A stretch of DNA of 64,000 nucleotides. It comes from JAJFKB01 sp965230515. GTDB lineage: Bacteria > Pseudomonadota > Gammaproteobacteria > Pseudomonadales > IMCC2047. Position numbers and translations under genes: made by a program. Every line of letters starts with the position of its first letter. Within the stretch, counting starts at the first letter, position 1. The stretch lies in contig OZ246007.1 in NCBI GenBank assembly GCA_965230515.1, positions 2,046,001 to 2,110,000 of the forward strand, in the 5' to 3' direction. Shown here piece after piece: positions 36,722 through 45,762 of the stretch. A model generated the notes under the pieces. It searched no databases. It saw only the letters and a program-made list of their open reading frames with translations, and was not told the DNA's origin.

Positions 36722-37630
36722 TTATACCCACTCCCTTGGCTGCAAATAGTATTCATAAAGCTCTGCCTCTTTTGATCCCGGCTCCGGCTGCCAATTGTAA
36801 TCCCAGTGCACCACCGGCGGCAGCGACATCAGTATCGATTCAGTGCGCCCACCGGACTGCAGCCCAAACAGTGTGCCACGGTCATAGACCAGGTTGAACT
36901 CGACATAGCGGCCACGTCTATAACACTGGAATTTACGCTCGCATTCGCCGTATGGTGTGTTTTTACGGCGGGCAATAATTGGCCGGTAGGCTTTTATATA
37001 AGCATCGCCAACACTTTTTACAAAGCCGAAACACTGCTCAAAACCGGGCTCATTTAAATCGTCAAAAAACAAGCCGCCAACGCCGCGGGGTTCATCACGA
37101 TGTCTAAGATAGAAATACTCGTCACACCAGTTTTTGTACTTTGAATATAGCGCTTCACCAAAGGGTTCACAGGCCTGTTTAGCAGTCTGATGCCAATGCA
37201 CGCAGTCCTCTTCAAAGCCATAATAGGGGGTTAGATCAAAGCCGCCGCCAAACCACCAAACCGGCTCTGCCCCCTCTTTCTCGGCAACGAAAAACCGGAA
37301 ATTGGCATGGGAGGTCGGTACATAGGGGTTTTTAGGGTGAATGACCAGCGACACCCCCATCGCCTGAAACCCGCGCCCTGCCAACTCTGGGCGGGAGGCT
37401 GATGCCGAGGGTGGAAGTTTGTCTCCAAAAACATGCGAGAAGTTAACGCCGCCTTTTTCAATCACCGCACCTTCGCTGATTACCCGGGTACGGCCACCGC
37501 CACCCTGTTCCCGTTGCCAGCTCTCTTCCTTGAACCGGGCAACACCATCCTCATCCTCCAGGGCCTGGCAAATGCTGTCCTGAAGGGCGAGCAGATAGTC
37601 TTTGACCGCTTCTATCTCTGGTTGTGACAA
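36722..37630 (-). CDS. hemF: Oxygen-dependent coproporphyrinogen III oxidase
   Basis: A 302-aa enzyme that decarboxylates coproporphyrinogen III to protoporphyrinogen IX with O2. Typical blocks are GGGGRTRVISEGAVIEKGGVNFS, HANFRFF, WWFGGGFDLTPYYGF, FYLRHRDEPRGVGGLFFDD and the C-terminal LMSLPPVVHWDYNW. The length fits. Its presence implies haem synthesis under oxygen, in line with the cytochrome and UbiB-type genes. It heads the hemF-aroE-thiamine-binding unit after a 204-nt gap to tsaC. Confidence 0.96.
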   Translation of the reverse strand: MSQPEIEAVKDYLLALQDSICQALEDEDGVARFKEESWQREQGGGGRTRVISEGAVIEKGGVNFSHVFGDKLPPSASASRPELAGRGFQAMGVSLVIHPKNPYVPTSHANFRFFVAEKEGAEPVWWFGGGFDLTPYYGFEEDCVHWHQTAKQACEPFGEALYSKYKNWCDEYFYLRHRDEPRGVGGLFFDDLNEPGFEQCFGFVKSVGDAYIKAYRPIIARRKNTPYGECERKFQCYRRGRYVEFNLVYDRGTLFGLQSGGRTESILMSLPPVVHWDYNWQPEPGSKEAELYEYYLQPREWV

Positions 37631-37688
37631 AAGTGCATCCTTTAATTATGGTACAAGCCGAGTTAGCACACCTCTCCCTCACCTCATT

Positions 37689-37707
37689 CCTCTCCCAGAG
37701 GGAGAGG
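37689..37707. repeat. Intergenic CCTCTCCC/GGGAGAGG hairpin between tsaC and hemF
   Basis: CCTCTCCC (37689-37696), AGA and GGGAGAGG (37700-37707) form a perfect 8-bp hairpin, flanked by CTCCCTCACC. This CCCTCTCCCAGAGGGAGAGG-type unit is a familiar dispersed intergenic repeat in proteobacteria. It sits in the 204-nt gap upstream of hemF, which otherwise shows no gene. Confidence 0.5.
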
Positions 37708-37834
37708 AGGCATTTCTTTCTTGCTTTTCGCGAAAGCCTCTTCAGTGGAGGGGGCCAATCGACGTTGTTTAGTGAAAACTTTTTGGCTCAGTGCGTATTA
37801 TAAGCTGTTCAGCGTCACAAGTATGCCACCCTGC

Positions 37835-38419
37835 TCACGCGCCCCGCAACGGTTGCCCCGTTACCAGATCCCTGATCACAGATGCCTGACGTTCACCGCC
37901 TAAAGCACCTGCCAGCACATAGTCCAGCTGGCCATGGAAGTACTGTTCTACCTGACAGCGGTTGCGTGCAGCGGCATGACCCGCAACATTTGCCGAAGTG
38001 GACACGATGGGGCCACCAAAAGCTTCGCAAAGCGCTTTGACGAGCGGGTGCGCACTGACACGTAAAGCGACGCCATTATGCACCCCCATAATCCAGGAGG
38101 GTGTTACACCGGAATCCGGCACCACCCATGTGTTAAAGCCGGGCCAACTGAGCTCCAGTTCCTTCATATGCTTTTGTGACAGCGTATAGAGCCATGGCTG
38201 GAAATCAGAGGAATTCCCGGTGATCAGAATTAGTCCTTTATCAACCGGTCGGTTTTTGATCTCCAGAAGCTTTCGCACGGCATCCGGGTTATAGGGGTCA
38301 CAGCCCAATCCCCAAACCGCTTCTGTGGGATAAGCGATGACGCCTCCGGCACGTATTACTTTGGCGGCAGTTTGGAGCGGCCAATTGCGAAACTTCACTT
38401 TCGAGACCTGGCGGGCCAC
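37835..38419 (-). CDS. tsaC: L-threonylcarbamoyladenylate synthase
   Basis: A 194-aa YrdC-domain protein that makes threonylcarbamoyl-AMP for the t6A modification of tRNA. The core GGVIAYPTEAVWGLGCDPYN (substrate lysine/arginine cleft), IKNRPVDKGLILI and STSANVAGHAA is complete. It is the short, single-domain TsaC form. The start is a GTG (MARQVSKVKF). It lies 15 nt downstream of purE and is likely cotranscribed with it. Confidence 0.93.
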   Translation of the reverse strand: MARQVSKVKFRNWPLQTAAKVIRAGGVIAYPTEAVWGLGCDPYNPDAVRKLLEIKNRPVDKGLILITGNSSDFQPWLYTLSQKHMKELELSWPGFNTWVVPDSGVTPSWIMGVHNGVALRVSAHPLVKALCEAFGGPIVSTSANVAGHAAARNRCQVEQYFHGQLDYVLAGALGGERQASVIRDLVTGQPLRGA

Positions 38420-38434
38420 TATATCTTAGGCCGG

Positions 38435-38941
38435 CTAACCCTGAAGTTGCTGTTGCAGTGCAGCGTCCTTCGCAATAACCGCATCGCAATTCGCTTGTCG
38501 CTCGTCTTTTAAGCGCTGCGCAACCGCTTCATCTTTTGTTGCCCAGATCTGGGCGGCCAGGTAGGCGGCATTTTTTGCGCCAGCCTTACCAATCGCCACA
38601 CTGGCAACGGGGATACCGCCCGGCATCTGTACGGTTGAAAGCAGTGCATCCATACCACCCAGCCCGCCTGATTCGATGGGAACGCCAATCACAGGCTTCA
38701 GGGTATTGGCCGCGACGGCGCCAGCCAAATGGGCCGCCATGCCAGCCGCAGCAATGAAAGCGACACAACCGCGCTGATCAGCATCCTTTACATAGGTGTG
38801 TGTGGCCTCAGGTGTGCGGTGCGCCGAAGTGATTTTAACTTCGAAATCCAGTTCCAGTTTTTTTAATACATCTATAGCTGCCTGCATGACCGGCAGATCT
38901 GAATCTGAACCCATTAATATGGCAACAAATGAATTGGACAT
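38435..38941 (-). CDS. purE: N5-carboxyaminoimidazole ribonucleotide mutase
   Basis: A 168-aa class I PurE that converts N5-CAIR to CAIR in purine synthesis. The N-terminal MGSDSDLPVMQAAIDVL, SAHRTPEATHTYV with the catalytic histidine and PVIGVPIESGGLGGMDALLSTVQMP are all present. Class I PurE needs PurK, which often follows purE; here the next gene is tsaC, and purK is not in the window. The gene is divergent from the bactofilin gene, with a 231-nt space between them. Confidence 0.95.
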   Translation of the reverse strand: MSNSFVAILMGSDSDLPVMQAAIDVLKKLELDFEVKITSAHRTPEATHTYVKDADQRGCVAFIAAAGMAAHLAGAVAANTLKPVIGVPIESGGLGGMDALLSTVQMPGGIPVASVAIGKAGAKNAAYLAAQIWATKDEAVAQRLKDERQANCDAVIAKDAALQQQLQG

Positions 38942-39172
38942 TGAAACTCAACCTCTATCTGTAAAAAGAGGGCGAAAGGTACCCCAGAGTGCTTTAAGTT
39001 TCAAGTACTGCCTGTACACTCCTTTCATCAATCAGCATCGTCGATACCTGACACAAAAAAATGCATCCGTTCTACCTTCGTGGTAGATTCCTTTGTCTAT
39101 ACTCATAATCGTACACGACAAACTCGGCTGCAATAGCCCATTTAAACCAATTTAAAGGGAGAGATTCAGGCA

Positions 39173-39667
39173 ATGTTTGATAAACAGCGACAAGATAAAA
39201 CACCAAAAAATGACTACAGTACTCCTCAGGAGTCCAGCAACATGAATGCCTCATCAACGGTTCGACAGGCTCTGATCGGCTCGACCATCGTGATTAAGGG
39301 TGATGTCAGCGGCGATGAAAATCTGGTCATCGACGGGAAAGTGGAAGGCAGTATAGAGCTGGGCTCAAAAGAGGTTACCATTGGCCGCAGTGGCCGGGTA
39401 TCGGCTAACGTGCATGCCAATGTCATACGAATTGAAGGGGAAGTGCAGGGCGATATTTCAGGGAACGAGAAAGTTATTATCTCAAAGACCGGCAATGTTC
39501 AGGGTAATATTATTGCACCCCGCGTTACGCTGGAAGATGGCGCCAAGTTCAAGGGCAGCATTGATATGGACCCGGCCGTATCAACTCCGGTTACACCGAT
39601 AAAACCAATAAATTCTGCAGGGTCCCAGTCCAGTGAATCGGCGGACAATGGTAAAAAGGGTAGCTGA
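39173..39667 (+). CDS. Bactofilin (polymer-forming cytoskeletal protein)
   Basis: A 164-aa bactofilin of the DUF583 family. The central beta-helix (about residues 30-135) shows regular V/I-x-G repeats: IVIKGDVSGDENLVIDGKVEGS, VTIGRSGRVSANVHANVIRIEGEVQGD and KTGNVQGNIIAPRVTLEDGAKFKGSI. The tails are disordered and rich in S, P and K. Bactofilins polymerise without nucleotides and organise cell-wall synthesis or polar complexes. It is followed after 27 nt by an unknown gene on the same strand. Confidence 0.9.
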   Translation: MFDKQRQDKTPKNDYSTPQESSNMNASSTVRQALIGSTIVIKGDVSGDENLVIDGKVEGSIELGSKEVTIGRSGRVSANVHANVIRIEGEVQGDISGNEKVIISKTGNVQGNIIAPRVTLEDGAKFKGSIDMDPAVSTPVTPIKPINSAGSQSSESADNGKKGS

Positions 39668-39694
39668 TTACCGATACTTCCTTATAGACCTCTG

Positions 39695-40336
39695 ATGTTC
39701 TCCAGACCCGAGCGTATGGGCAACGCAGCGCCTGCTGTTACCTGCTCCACATTCAAAAGTACGCTGTTCCAGGCGCTGTTTGACTTTGAATCAATGGAAC
39801 CCGGTCACTGCCTGACAGTTTTGGATATGGGGCCGGCCATTGCTTCAAGTATTGAATTTTTCGGCCAGACGAAATGCCAGCTGCATATTCTGGATCTGCT
39901 TTCCGAGCCTATAATCACAGAACAGCAACAGCTGACCAGTGAGGAACTTGTTCCTCACTTTACCAAACTGCTGCAGTTTCCTGGCTCCACCCGCTTCGAT
40001 GTCTGCCTGTTTTGGGACCTGTTTAATTATCTGGACAAGCCAGCCATTCAGATACTTGACCAACTGCTGGCGCCGTTTTTAACGCCAGATACGAAAGCGC
40101 ATTGCTTCGGCTTACTAAAAACGAATACGCCACTGGCTTATCAACAATACGGTATTGTTCAGCCTGATGTGTTGAGTGTCAGTGGGCGCTGCGATTCCGC
40201 GCCTGCCATTTACCCTCATCCTCAAGCCCAGCTGAAAGCACTGCTCAGTAGTTTTAATACGACCCGCACCACACTGTTACCGGGCGGCAGACTTGAAATG
40301 CTGCTGCAGTCCCGTGTAAACAACACCAGAGACTAA
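39695..40336 (+). CDS. Hypothetical protein with a degenerate methyltransferase-like fold
   Basis: A 213-aa soluble protein that I cannot name. The arrangement LTVLDMGPAIASSIEFF, CQLHILDLL, then RFDVCLFWDLFNYLDKPAIQILDQLLAPFL resembles the order of strands in class I SAM methyltransferases (motif I, an acidic residue after strand 2, then post-motif region), but the glycine-rich motif I is poor. A SAM-binding relative or degenerate copy is possible. It lies 27 nt after the bactofilin gene and ends 4 nt inside the 3' end of convergent dprA. Confidence 0.6.
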   Translation: MFSRPERMGNAAPAVTCSTFKSTLFQALFDFESMEPGHCLTVLDMGPAIASSIEFFGQTKCQLHILDLLSEPIITEQQQLTSEELVPHFTKLLQFPGSTRFDVCLFWDLFNYLDKPAIQILDQLLAPFLTPDTKAHCFGLLKTNTPLAYQQYGIVQPDVLSVSGRCDSAPAIYPHPQAQLKALLSSFNTTRTTLLPGGRLEMLLQSRVNNTRD

Positions 40337-41469
40337 GACAGGCGTATATATCCACCACTAACCGGTTGCACGTAGCGCTCTAACTCCAAACGAACCAACA
40401 CCTGGGTGAGGGCACTCACCGGCATTTGGGTTCTTTCAACCAACAGATCCATTGGCGTGGCTTCGTAGCCCACCTGTGCCAATACACTACCCGCCTCCTC
40501 ATCAAGGAAGCCTGTTAATCCAACATCACCTCCCTTTGCGGGCTCGGTCATCGTCGTATCTACCATCTGCGGCATAATCTCCTCCAGAATATCGTCAACC
40601 GTTTCCACCAGCTTTACCCCCTGACGAATCAAAGCGTGGCAGCCTTTTGCCAGCGGATTATGGATCGATCCGGGAATGGCGAAGACTTCACGTCCCTGCT
40701 CCATGGCGAATCTCGCAGTAATTAATGAACCGCTTTTAAGCGCCGCCTCCACCACCAGCACACCCACACAAAGGCCGCTTATAATGCGGTTCCGCTGTGG
40801 AAAATGAGCCGGCCTTGGGCAGCTTTGCAATGGGAATTCCGTCACCAATGCGCCATTCTCAACAATCTGTTGTGCGAGCGCTTCATGTCGGCGGGGATAG
40901 ATACGGTCTATTCCGGTCGCCATGACTGCAATGGTCGGCTGACCAGCTTCCAGAGCGCCCAGATGACTGGCTCCATCGACACCTAAAGCGAGCCCACTGG
41001 TAACCACCATGCCACGGCGAGAAAGCTGCCGTGCAAAATTCTGTGCTGTCTCAATACCTGTAACACCGGCATTACGGCTACCCACTATCGCCAGCTGTGG
41101 TTTGCTTAAAATTTCAGAATAGCCTTTTACATACAGCAACAGCGGAGGCACTGCCAACTGCTTCAAACGCTCGGGGTAGCGCGGATCTTCCAGAGTAATG
41201 ATGTTACAGTCCTGCTGGCTCGCCCAATGCAAAGACTGCTCAACCTGGCGGCCAATAACGCTGGTATCAGGTCGTTTCCGGTAATCCGTCAACGCTTTGC
41301 GTGCCGGTGGCGGTATTCCGGCAGACTCCAGCTGGGAGTCCGATGCCTCCAGAACCGCAAAGACCGTTCCAAACGCACTCAGCAACCTGTGCTTTTGTTT
41401 CAGGGACAGTTGGGGGGTATGAAAAAGGGCCAACCATGGCCCTATTTGCTTATCCGTAAGGTTGTTCAT
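40333..41469 (-). CDS. dprA: DNA processing protein DprA
   Basis: A 378-aa DprA/Smf protein that loads RecA on incoming single-stranded DNA in natural transformation. An N-terminal helical domain precedes the Rossmann-like core: LAIVGSRNAGVTG, VVTSGLALGVDGASHLGAL, FPQRNRIISGLC and SGSLITARFAMEQGREVFAIPG. A C-terminal winged-helix DprA domain (TPMDLLVERTQMPVSALTQVLVRLELERYV) completes it. It lies 77 nt downstream of the LysM protein gene, the standard dprA-lysM-def-fmt-rsmB-trkA layout. Competence itself cannot be judged here. Confidence 0.94.
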   Translation of the reverse strand: MNNLTDKQIGPWLALFHTPQLSLKQKHRLLSAFGTVFAVLEASDSQLESAGIPPPARKALTDYRKRPDTSVIGRQVEQSLHWASQQDCNIITLEDPRYPERLKQLAVPPLLLYVKGYSEILSKPQLAIVGSRNAGVTGIETAQNFARQLSRRGMVVTSGLALGVDGASHLGALEAGQPTIAVMATGIDRIYPRRHEALAQQIVENGALVTEFPLQSCPRPAHFPQRNRIISGLCVGVLVVEAALKSGSLITARFAMEQGREVFAIPGSIHNPLAKGCHALIRQGVKLVETVDDILEEIMPQMVDTTMTEPAKGGDVGLTGFLDEEAGSVLAQVGYEATPMDLLVERTQMPVSALTQVLVRLELERYVQPVSGGYIRLS

Positions 41470-41546
41470 AGATCATCCTTGATCCTTATTTGTGTTTAAT
41501 AGGCTCCAGAGAATCTGTAACCCGGTATTATCCTGTTCAAAGTCGC

Positions 41547-42596
41547 CTATGGATTTCTCAGTTCATCCATGACGGCAAGTGGTCGTTGTGCCTTCAGTAC
41601 CAGGCCATAGCTCATTTTTTCAAAGACTCTAAACACCATTAAAATACCGGCTCGTTCAGAAGGCAGGTGTACCACATCTTTTCGCAACCGATCTTTTACC
41701 GTGCCGCTTCTATGATAAATAGCCATCACATTACCAACTTCAATATTCTCGCGTTCGCCTCGATTGATAGCAACCACATCGAACTGTCCGACCTGACTGA
41801 CCCCCCCGACCACAGCTATTATAGTTGCGTTTATTTCCTGCTCTGGTGAACTCGGGAAGAAGGTCGGAATCACTTTCGCTTCCTCTGTGGGAAGCAGACG
41901 ATCCTCCAGCCTTACCTCTTCATTGCTGGAGGCCAGGCGCATGGTGGAAATTTCGCCCTCTTTCTCAATGATTTTGCCCAGGCCAATTTCCAGCGCCTCT
42001 ACACCCAGCAACTCACCGGTATCCGGATCAATATAGCGGGTACTGGGACGATAGACGCCATAGGAGGAATAGAGCCGCACACCACCATCAAGATAATCAC
42101 GCGCATAGAGCTTGTCTCCATTCCCTGAAACAATTCGCCCTTCATGACCGGAGATTACGTAAGAGGCATCCGACAACAATTTCTTAGTTACCACGCGACT
42201 GCGATTCAGGAATGCATCAACTGCGTCCAAAGGAATCGCCGGGATTACCGAATCGAGCGGCTCAATTCGTTTGGTTGGCGTGAGCTTCACCGTACGGCTG
42301 CCATCGCCTCGCTGCAATACCAGCCGCGGCTTGCCATCGAGGTAAACGAGGCTGATCACATCGCCCGGATAGATCAGATGCGGATTTTCTATCTGCGGAT
42401 TAACCTGCCAGATTTCCGGCCACATCCAGGGTGTTCTCAGGAACGTTTCGGAGATTCCCCACAGCGTATCTCCTTTCTTCACCACATATCGATCCGGGTG
42501 GTCTAGCCGCAGCGGGTTATTGCCTTCATGATGTTCTGCATAGGCAAAAACCGACATCAAAACAACACTCAGGAACCCAAAAAGCGCTTTCCTCAT
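41547..42596 (-). CDS. LysM-domain envelope protein
   Basis: A 349-aa secreted protein. A signal peptide (MRKALFGFLSVVLMSVFAYA) precedes one LysM domain at about residues 33-80 (YVVKKGDTLWGISETFLRTPWMWPEIWQVNPQIENPHLIYPGD). This is the W-rich LysM variant usual beside dprA in gammaproteobacteria. The remaining 270 residues are of unknown fold. The protein should bind peptidoglycan in the periplasm. It is divergent from def. The call as a LysM protein is certain and its biological role is unknown. Confidence 0.9.
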   Translation of the reverse strand: MRKALFGFLSVVLMSVFAYAEHHEGNNPLRLDHPDRYVVKKGDTLWGISETFLRTPWMWPEIWQVNPQIENPHLIYPGDVISLVYLDGKPRLVLQRGDGSRTVKLTPTKRIEPLDSVIPAIPLDAVDAFLNRSRVVTKKLLSDASYVISGHEGRIVSGNGDKLYARDYLDGGVRLYSSYGVYRPSTRYIDPDTGELLGVEALEIGLGKIIEKEGEISTMRLASSNEEVRLEDRLLPTEEAKVIPTFFPSSPEQEINATIIAVVGGVSQVGQFDVVAINRGERENIEVGNVMAIYHRSGTVKDRLRKDVVHLPSERAGILMVFRVFEKMSYGLVLKAQRPLAVMDELRNP

Positions 42597-42936
42597 GGCT
42601 TTAATCCTTAATTTTCGGGTAATTAATCACCGTTTAGTTACTCTGTATAATAGAACAAATTTACAACTATGCCTGAAAAATATAGTTTTTAAAGCTGTTT
42701 ATCGCCATAAATTTCTGCACACAGCCATGCGAACTGACCGAAACGGGGGCTGCCACTGTTTCTTTGACCAAACCAGTTCGCTTTAAAACCTCTAAAAACA
42801 ACGGGTGATCTCAGCATCTACGATGCCTGCGTTCAAGGAAACGGACCGCTATTTGGAATGAGATAGATTTTATAACCACTGCGCATTATAGTATCTTGGC
42901 AGCTGACTAATCACGACCGGAGTACTTTGATTCACC
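42597..42936. other. Intergenic region between lysM gene and def
   Basis: This 340-nt divergent gap has no credible gene; the one small open frame (42595-42786, plus) has no ribosome site and unusual composition. A TATAGT -10-like box (42887-42892) is 45 nt upstream of the def start but lacks a good -35. GCATC-TAC-GATGC (about 42818-42830) is a short hairpin. I see no repeat or RNA gene. Confidence 0.5.
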
Positions 42937-43443
42937 ATGGCTTTATTGAACATCCTTAAATTTCCAGATCCAAAATTACGGAAAGTCGCGCAGCCTGTCA
43001 AAACGGTTGACAGCAGCATCCGTCAGCTGGCTGAAGATATGCTGGAAACCATGTATGCAGCACCCGGTATTGGGCTGGCCGCCACACAGGTCAATGTACA
43101 AAAACGCCTGGTCGTTATGGATATTTCTGAAGAAAAAGATGAACCGCTGGTCTTCATCAACCCGGAAATTGATGTCATCGGTGACTCTTTTGAAGAGATG
43201 GATGAAGGATGTTTGTCCGTACCGGGGTTTTTTGAACCTGTAAAACGGCCGGACCACGTTGTTATTCGTGCGCTGGATAAGGACGGCAAGCCCTTTGAAA
43301 TTGAAGATCAGGGTTTGCTGGCTGTCTGTATTCAACATGAAATTGACCACCTCGATGGCAAGTTATTTGTTGACTACCTGTCTCCATTAAAAAGACAACG
43401 AATTCGCAAGAAGCTTGAAAAGCAACAACGCATGCAACTTTGA
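42937..43443 (+). CDS. def: Peptide deformylase
   Basis: A 168-aa metalloenzyme that removes the formyl group from nascent proteins. All three motifs are present: GIGLAATQ, EGCLSVPG with the metal-binding cysteine, and QHEIDHLDG with two histidine ligands. A basic C-terminal helix (KRQRIRKKLEKQQRM), which contacts the ribosome in E. coli, is retained. It heads the def-fmt-rsmB-trkA-trkH transcription unit. def and fmt act on opposite ends of the same formylation cycle. Confidence 0.97.
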   Translation: MALLNILKFPDPKLRKVAQPVKTVDSSIRQLAEDMLETMYAAPGIGLAATQVNVQKRLVVMDISEEKDEPLVFINPEIDVIGDSFEEMDEGCLSVPGFFEPVKRPDHVVIRALDKDGKPFEIEDQGLLAVCIQHEIDHLDGKLFVDYLSPLKRQRIRKKLEKQQRMQL

Positions 43444-43476
43444 TTGCCTAACTTTCACCCCTTAGTAAAATTCTTT

Positions 43477-44439
43477 ATGTCAGCTACCCGCTCTTTACGC
43501 ATTATTTTTGCAGGAACACCGGATTTCGCCGCCGCCAGCCTGGAGGCTCTTTTAAAAAGCGATCACCATGTGGTCGCCGTTTACACCCAACCCGATCGCC
43601 CTGCCGGTCGTGGTCGCAAACTATCCGCCAGCCCGGTTAAAAAACTCGCACTGGAGCAGGGTATTCCTGTACGACAGCCTGTGAGCCTCAAAAACGGTGA
43701 CCAACAGCAGCAACTTGAGGCGTTAGATGCCGACCTGATGGTTGTTGCCGCTTATGGTCTTATCCTGCCTCCATTGGTACTGGCTATTCCCAGGTATGGT
43801 TGTGTAAATGTGCACGCCTCGCTACTGCCTCGATGGCGGGGCGCAGCGCCGATTCAACATGCTATTCTGGCAGGCGATCAGGACAGCGGCATCACCATCA
43901 TGCAAATGGATGCCGGATTAGATACCGGGGATATATTGCATCGGCTGCCCTGCCCTATAAGTGCAAAGGATACCGGCAGCTCCTTACATGACAAGTTAGC
44001 TATGCTGGGTGCACAGACTTTGCTGGAAACGCTTGGTGATTTAGACACCTTCCAGGCTAACCGGCAAGCACAGGACAATAGCCTGGCAAATTACGCACAC
44101 AAACTGGAAAAAAAGCATGCACAGCTGGACTGGTCACTACCTGCCATCGAACTGGAGAGAAAGATTCGCGCTTTTAACAGCTGGCCGGTCGCCTACAGCC
44201 TGTTCGACGGACAGCGAGTCAGGATCTGGCAGGCAAGCGTCTCGAGCCAAACCGCTGAAGCCGCACCAGGAACCATCGTTCAATCCGCAGCGGGCGTCCT
44301 TTGCATTGCCTGTGGCGAAGGACAGCTAATGCTGGAGATAATTCAGCTGGCCGGCGCGAAAGCCCTGCCAACTGCAGAGGTGTTAAAGGCCAAAGGCGAA
44401 TGGTTTGCTGCCGGTAAATTTTTTGAAAATCCTGCATGA
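43477..44439 (+). CDS. fmt: Methionyl-tRNA formyltransferase
   Basis: A 320-aa enzyme that formylates initiator Met-tRNA. The N-terminal domain has IIFAGTPDFAAASLEAL, the catalytic HASLLPRWRGAAPIQHAILAGD (folate-site Asn-His-Asp group, with NVHAS) and DTGDIL. A C-terminal OB-like tRNA-binding domain follows. I chose the ATG at 43477 (MSATRSLRIIFAGTP). A longer frame from a TTG directly at the def stop adds 11 residues without family support. It ends overlapping rsmB by 4 nt. Confidence 0.95.
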   Translation: MSATRSLRIIFAGTPDFAAASLEALLKSDHHVVAVYTQPDRPAGRGRKLSASPVKKLALEQGIPVRQPVSLKNGDQQQQLEALDADLMVVAAYGLILPPLVLAIPRYGCVNVHASLLPRWRGAAPIQHAILAGDQDSGITIMQMDAGLDTGDILHRLPCPISAKDTGSSLHDKLAMLGAQTLLETLGDLDTFQANRQAQDNSLANYAHKLEKKHAQLDWSLPAIELERKIRAFNSWPVAYSLFDGQRVRIWQASVSSQTAEAAPGTIVQSAAGVLCIACGEGQLMLEIIQLAGAKALPTAEVLKAKGEWFAAGKFFENPA

Positions 44440-45746
44440 ATAATATCAGAGCGATTGCGGCCGGCATCCTGGTGGAAGTTTCACAAAACGGACGCTCATT
44501 AAATGAACAGTTACCCTATCGCAACGGTTCCCTGACAGCAGCCGATGAAGCACTACTGCAACAACTATGCTATGGCGTTTGCCGCTGGCAAATTCGTTTG
44601 ATGCACCTTGTGCGCCCGTTATTGAGCAAACCCATTAAGGACAAAGACAGCGATGTTCTGATGCTGCTGTTACTTGGGCTCTACCAACTGGCCTTTATGC
44701 GTACACCAGCACACGCCGCGATTAACGAAACCGTCAACGCGGTAAAAATACTCGGTAAACCCTGGGCTCGAGGACTGATTAACGCTATTTTACGGCGCTT
44801 TCAAAGAGAGCAACAGCAGATCATCGACAAGGCCGCTTCCTCCGCACCATATCAGCATTCACATCCGGTCTGGTTGTTAAACCGGCTACAGGCTGCCTGG
44901 CCGGATCAGTGGGAAAAAATTATCAACGCGAATAACGCCAAAGGTCCGATGACAGTTCGCGCCAACAAACGGAAAATTGACAGGCAAGCCTATTTGGCAA
45001 AACTCACACAGAAGGGGATTGCAGCACAGCGCTGCCGTTGGTCCTCGCAGGGTTTGACACTGGCGCAGCCCTGTCCGGTCATGGATCTACCTGCTTTTAA
45101 TGACGGCGAGGTCAGTATTCAGGATGAAGCCGCACAGCTGGCTGCGGGTTTATTGCGAGCATTGCCGGGCCAGAGAGTGCTTGATGCCTGCTCAGCTCCG
45201 GGAGGAAAGTGCTGCCACATACTTGAACTGGAGCCGGAGATTGGGGAACTTTGGGCGGTAGAACTCAATGCCACACGGCAGGAAAAAACCGTCGCCACAC
45301 TTGAGCGCCTTCAATTACAGGCCAAATTGATCACCGCAGATGTGAGCAAACCGGACGATTGGTGGGATGAAAAACCGTTTGACCGCATCTTGATCGATGC
45401 CCCCTGTTCTGCCACTGGGGTAATTCGTCGTCATCCCGATATAAAAATGCTGCGCCGAAACGCGGATATTGATAAGCTTGCCGAACAACAGTACAAGATG
45501 CTGACCCGTCTTTGGCCGTTGCTTAAACACGAGGGCCTTTTGGTTTATGCAACCTGTTCCGTGCTACCGGAGGAAAACGAGTTGGTTGTTCGCCGATTCC
45601 TGGCCAAAACCGGAAACGCTGAAGCAGAACTGATCGAAGCAGACTGGGGGGTAGCAGGTACTGTCGGGCGCTATCTGTTGCCGACTGTGAACGGACCTGA
45701 TGGCTTTTATTACGCGACATTACGTAAGACAGAAAAGGCTGGCTGA
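44436..45746 (+). CDS. rsmB: 16S rRNA (cytosine967-C5)-methyltransferase
   Basis: A 436-aa RsmB (Sun/Fmu) protein that methylates C967 of 16S rRNA. The N-terminal NusB-like domain reads AIAAGILVEVSQNGRSLNEQLP ... LLLLGLYQLAFMRTPAHAAINETV. The C-terminal SAM methyltransferase contains LDACSAPGGKCCHILE, the catalytic cysteines in IDAPCSATGVIRRHPDIK and YATCSVLPEENE. It overlaps fmt (ATGA) and is 16 nt before trkA. Confidence 0.96.
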   Translation: MNNIRAIAAGILVEVSQNGRSLNEQLPYRNGSLTAADEALLQQLCYGVCRWQIRLMHLVRPLLSKPIKDKDSDVLMLLLLGLYQLAFMRTPAHAAINETVNAVKILGKPWARGLINAILRRFQREQQQIIDKAASSAPYQHSHPVWLLNRLQAAWPDQWEKIINANNAKGPMTVRANKRKIDRQAYLAKLTQKGIAAQRCRWSSQGLTLAQPCPVMDLPAFNDGEVSIQDEAAQLAAGLLRALPGQRVLDACSAPGGKCCHILELEPEIGELWAVELNATRQEKTVATLERLQLQAKLITADVSKPDDWWDEKPFDRILIDAPCSATGVIRRHPDIKMLRRNADIDKLAEQQYKMLTRLWPLLKHEGLLVYATCSVLPEENELVVRRFLAKTGNAEAELIEADWGVAGTVGRYLLPTVNGPDGFYYATLRKTEKAG

Positions 45747-45762
45747 AGCATAAAAACATCCT

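Noticed and set aside
42595..42786. Small open frame between the LysM gene and def
   Set aside because: No ribosome site, odd composition and no resemblance to any protein family.
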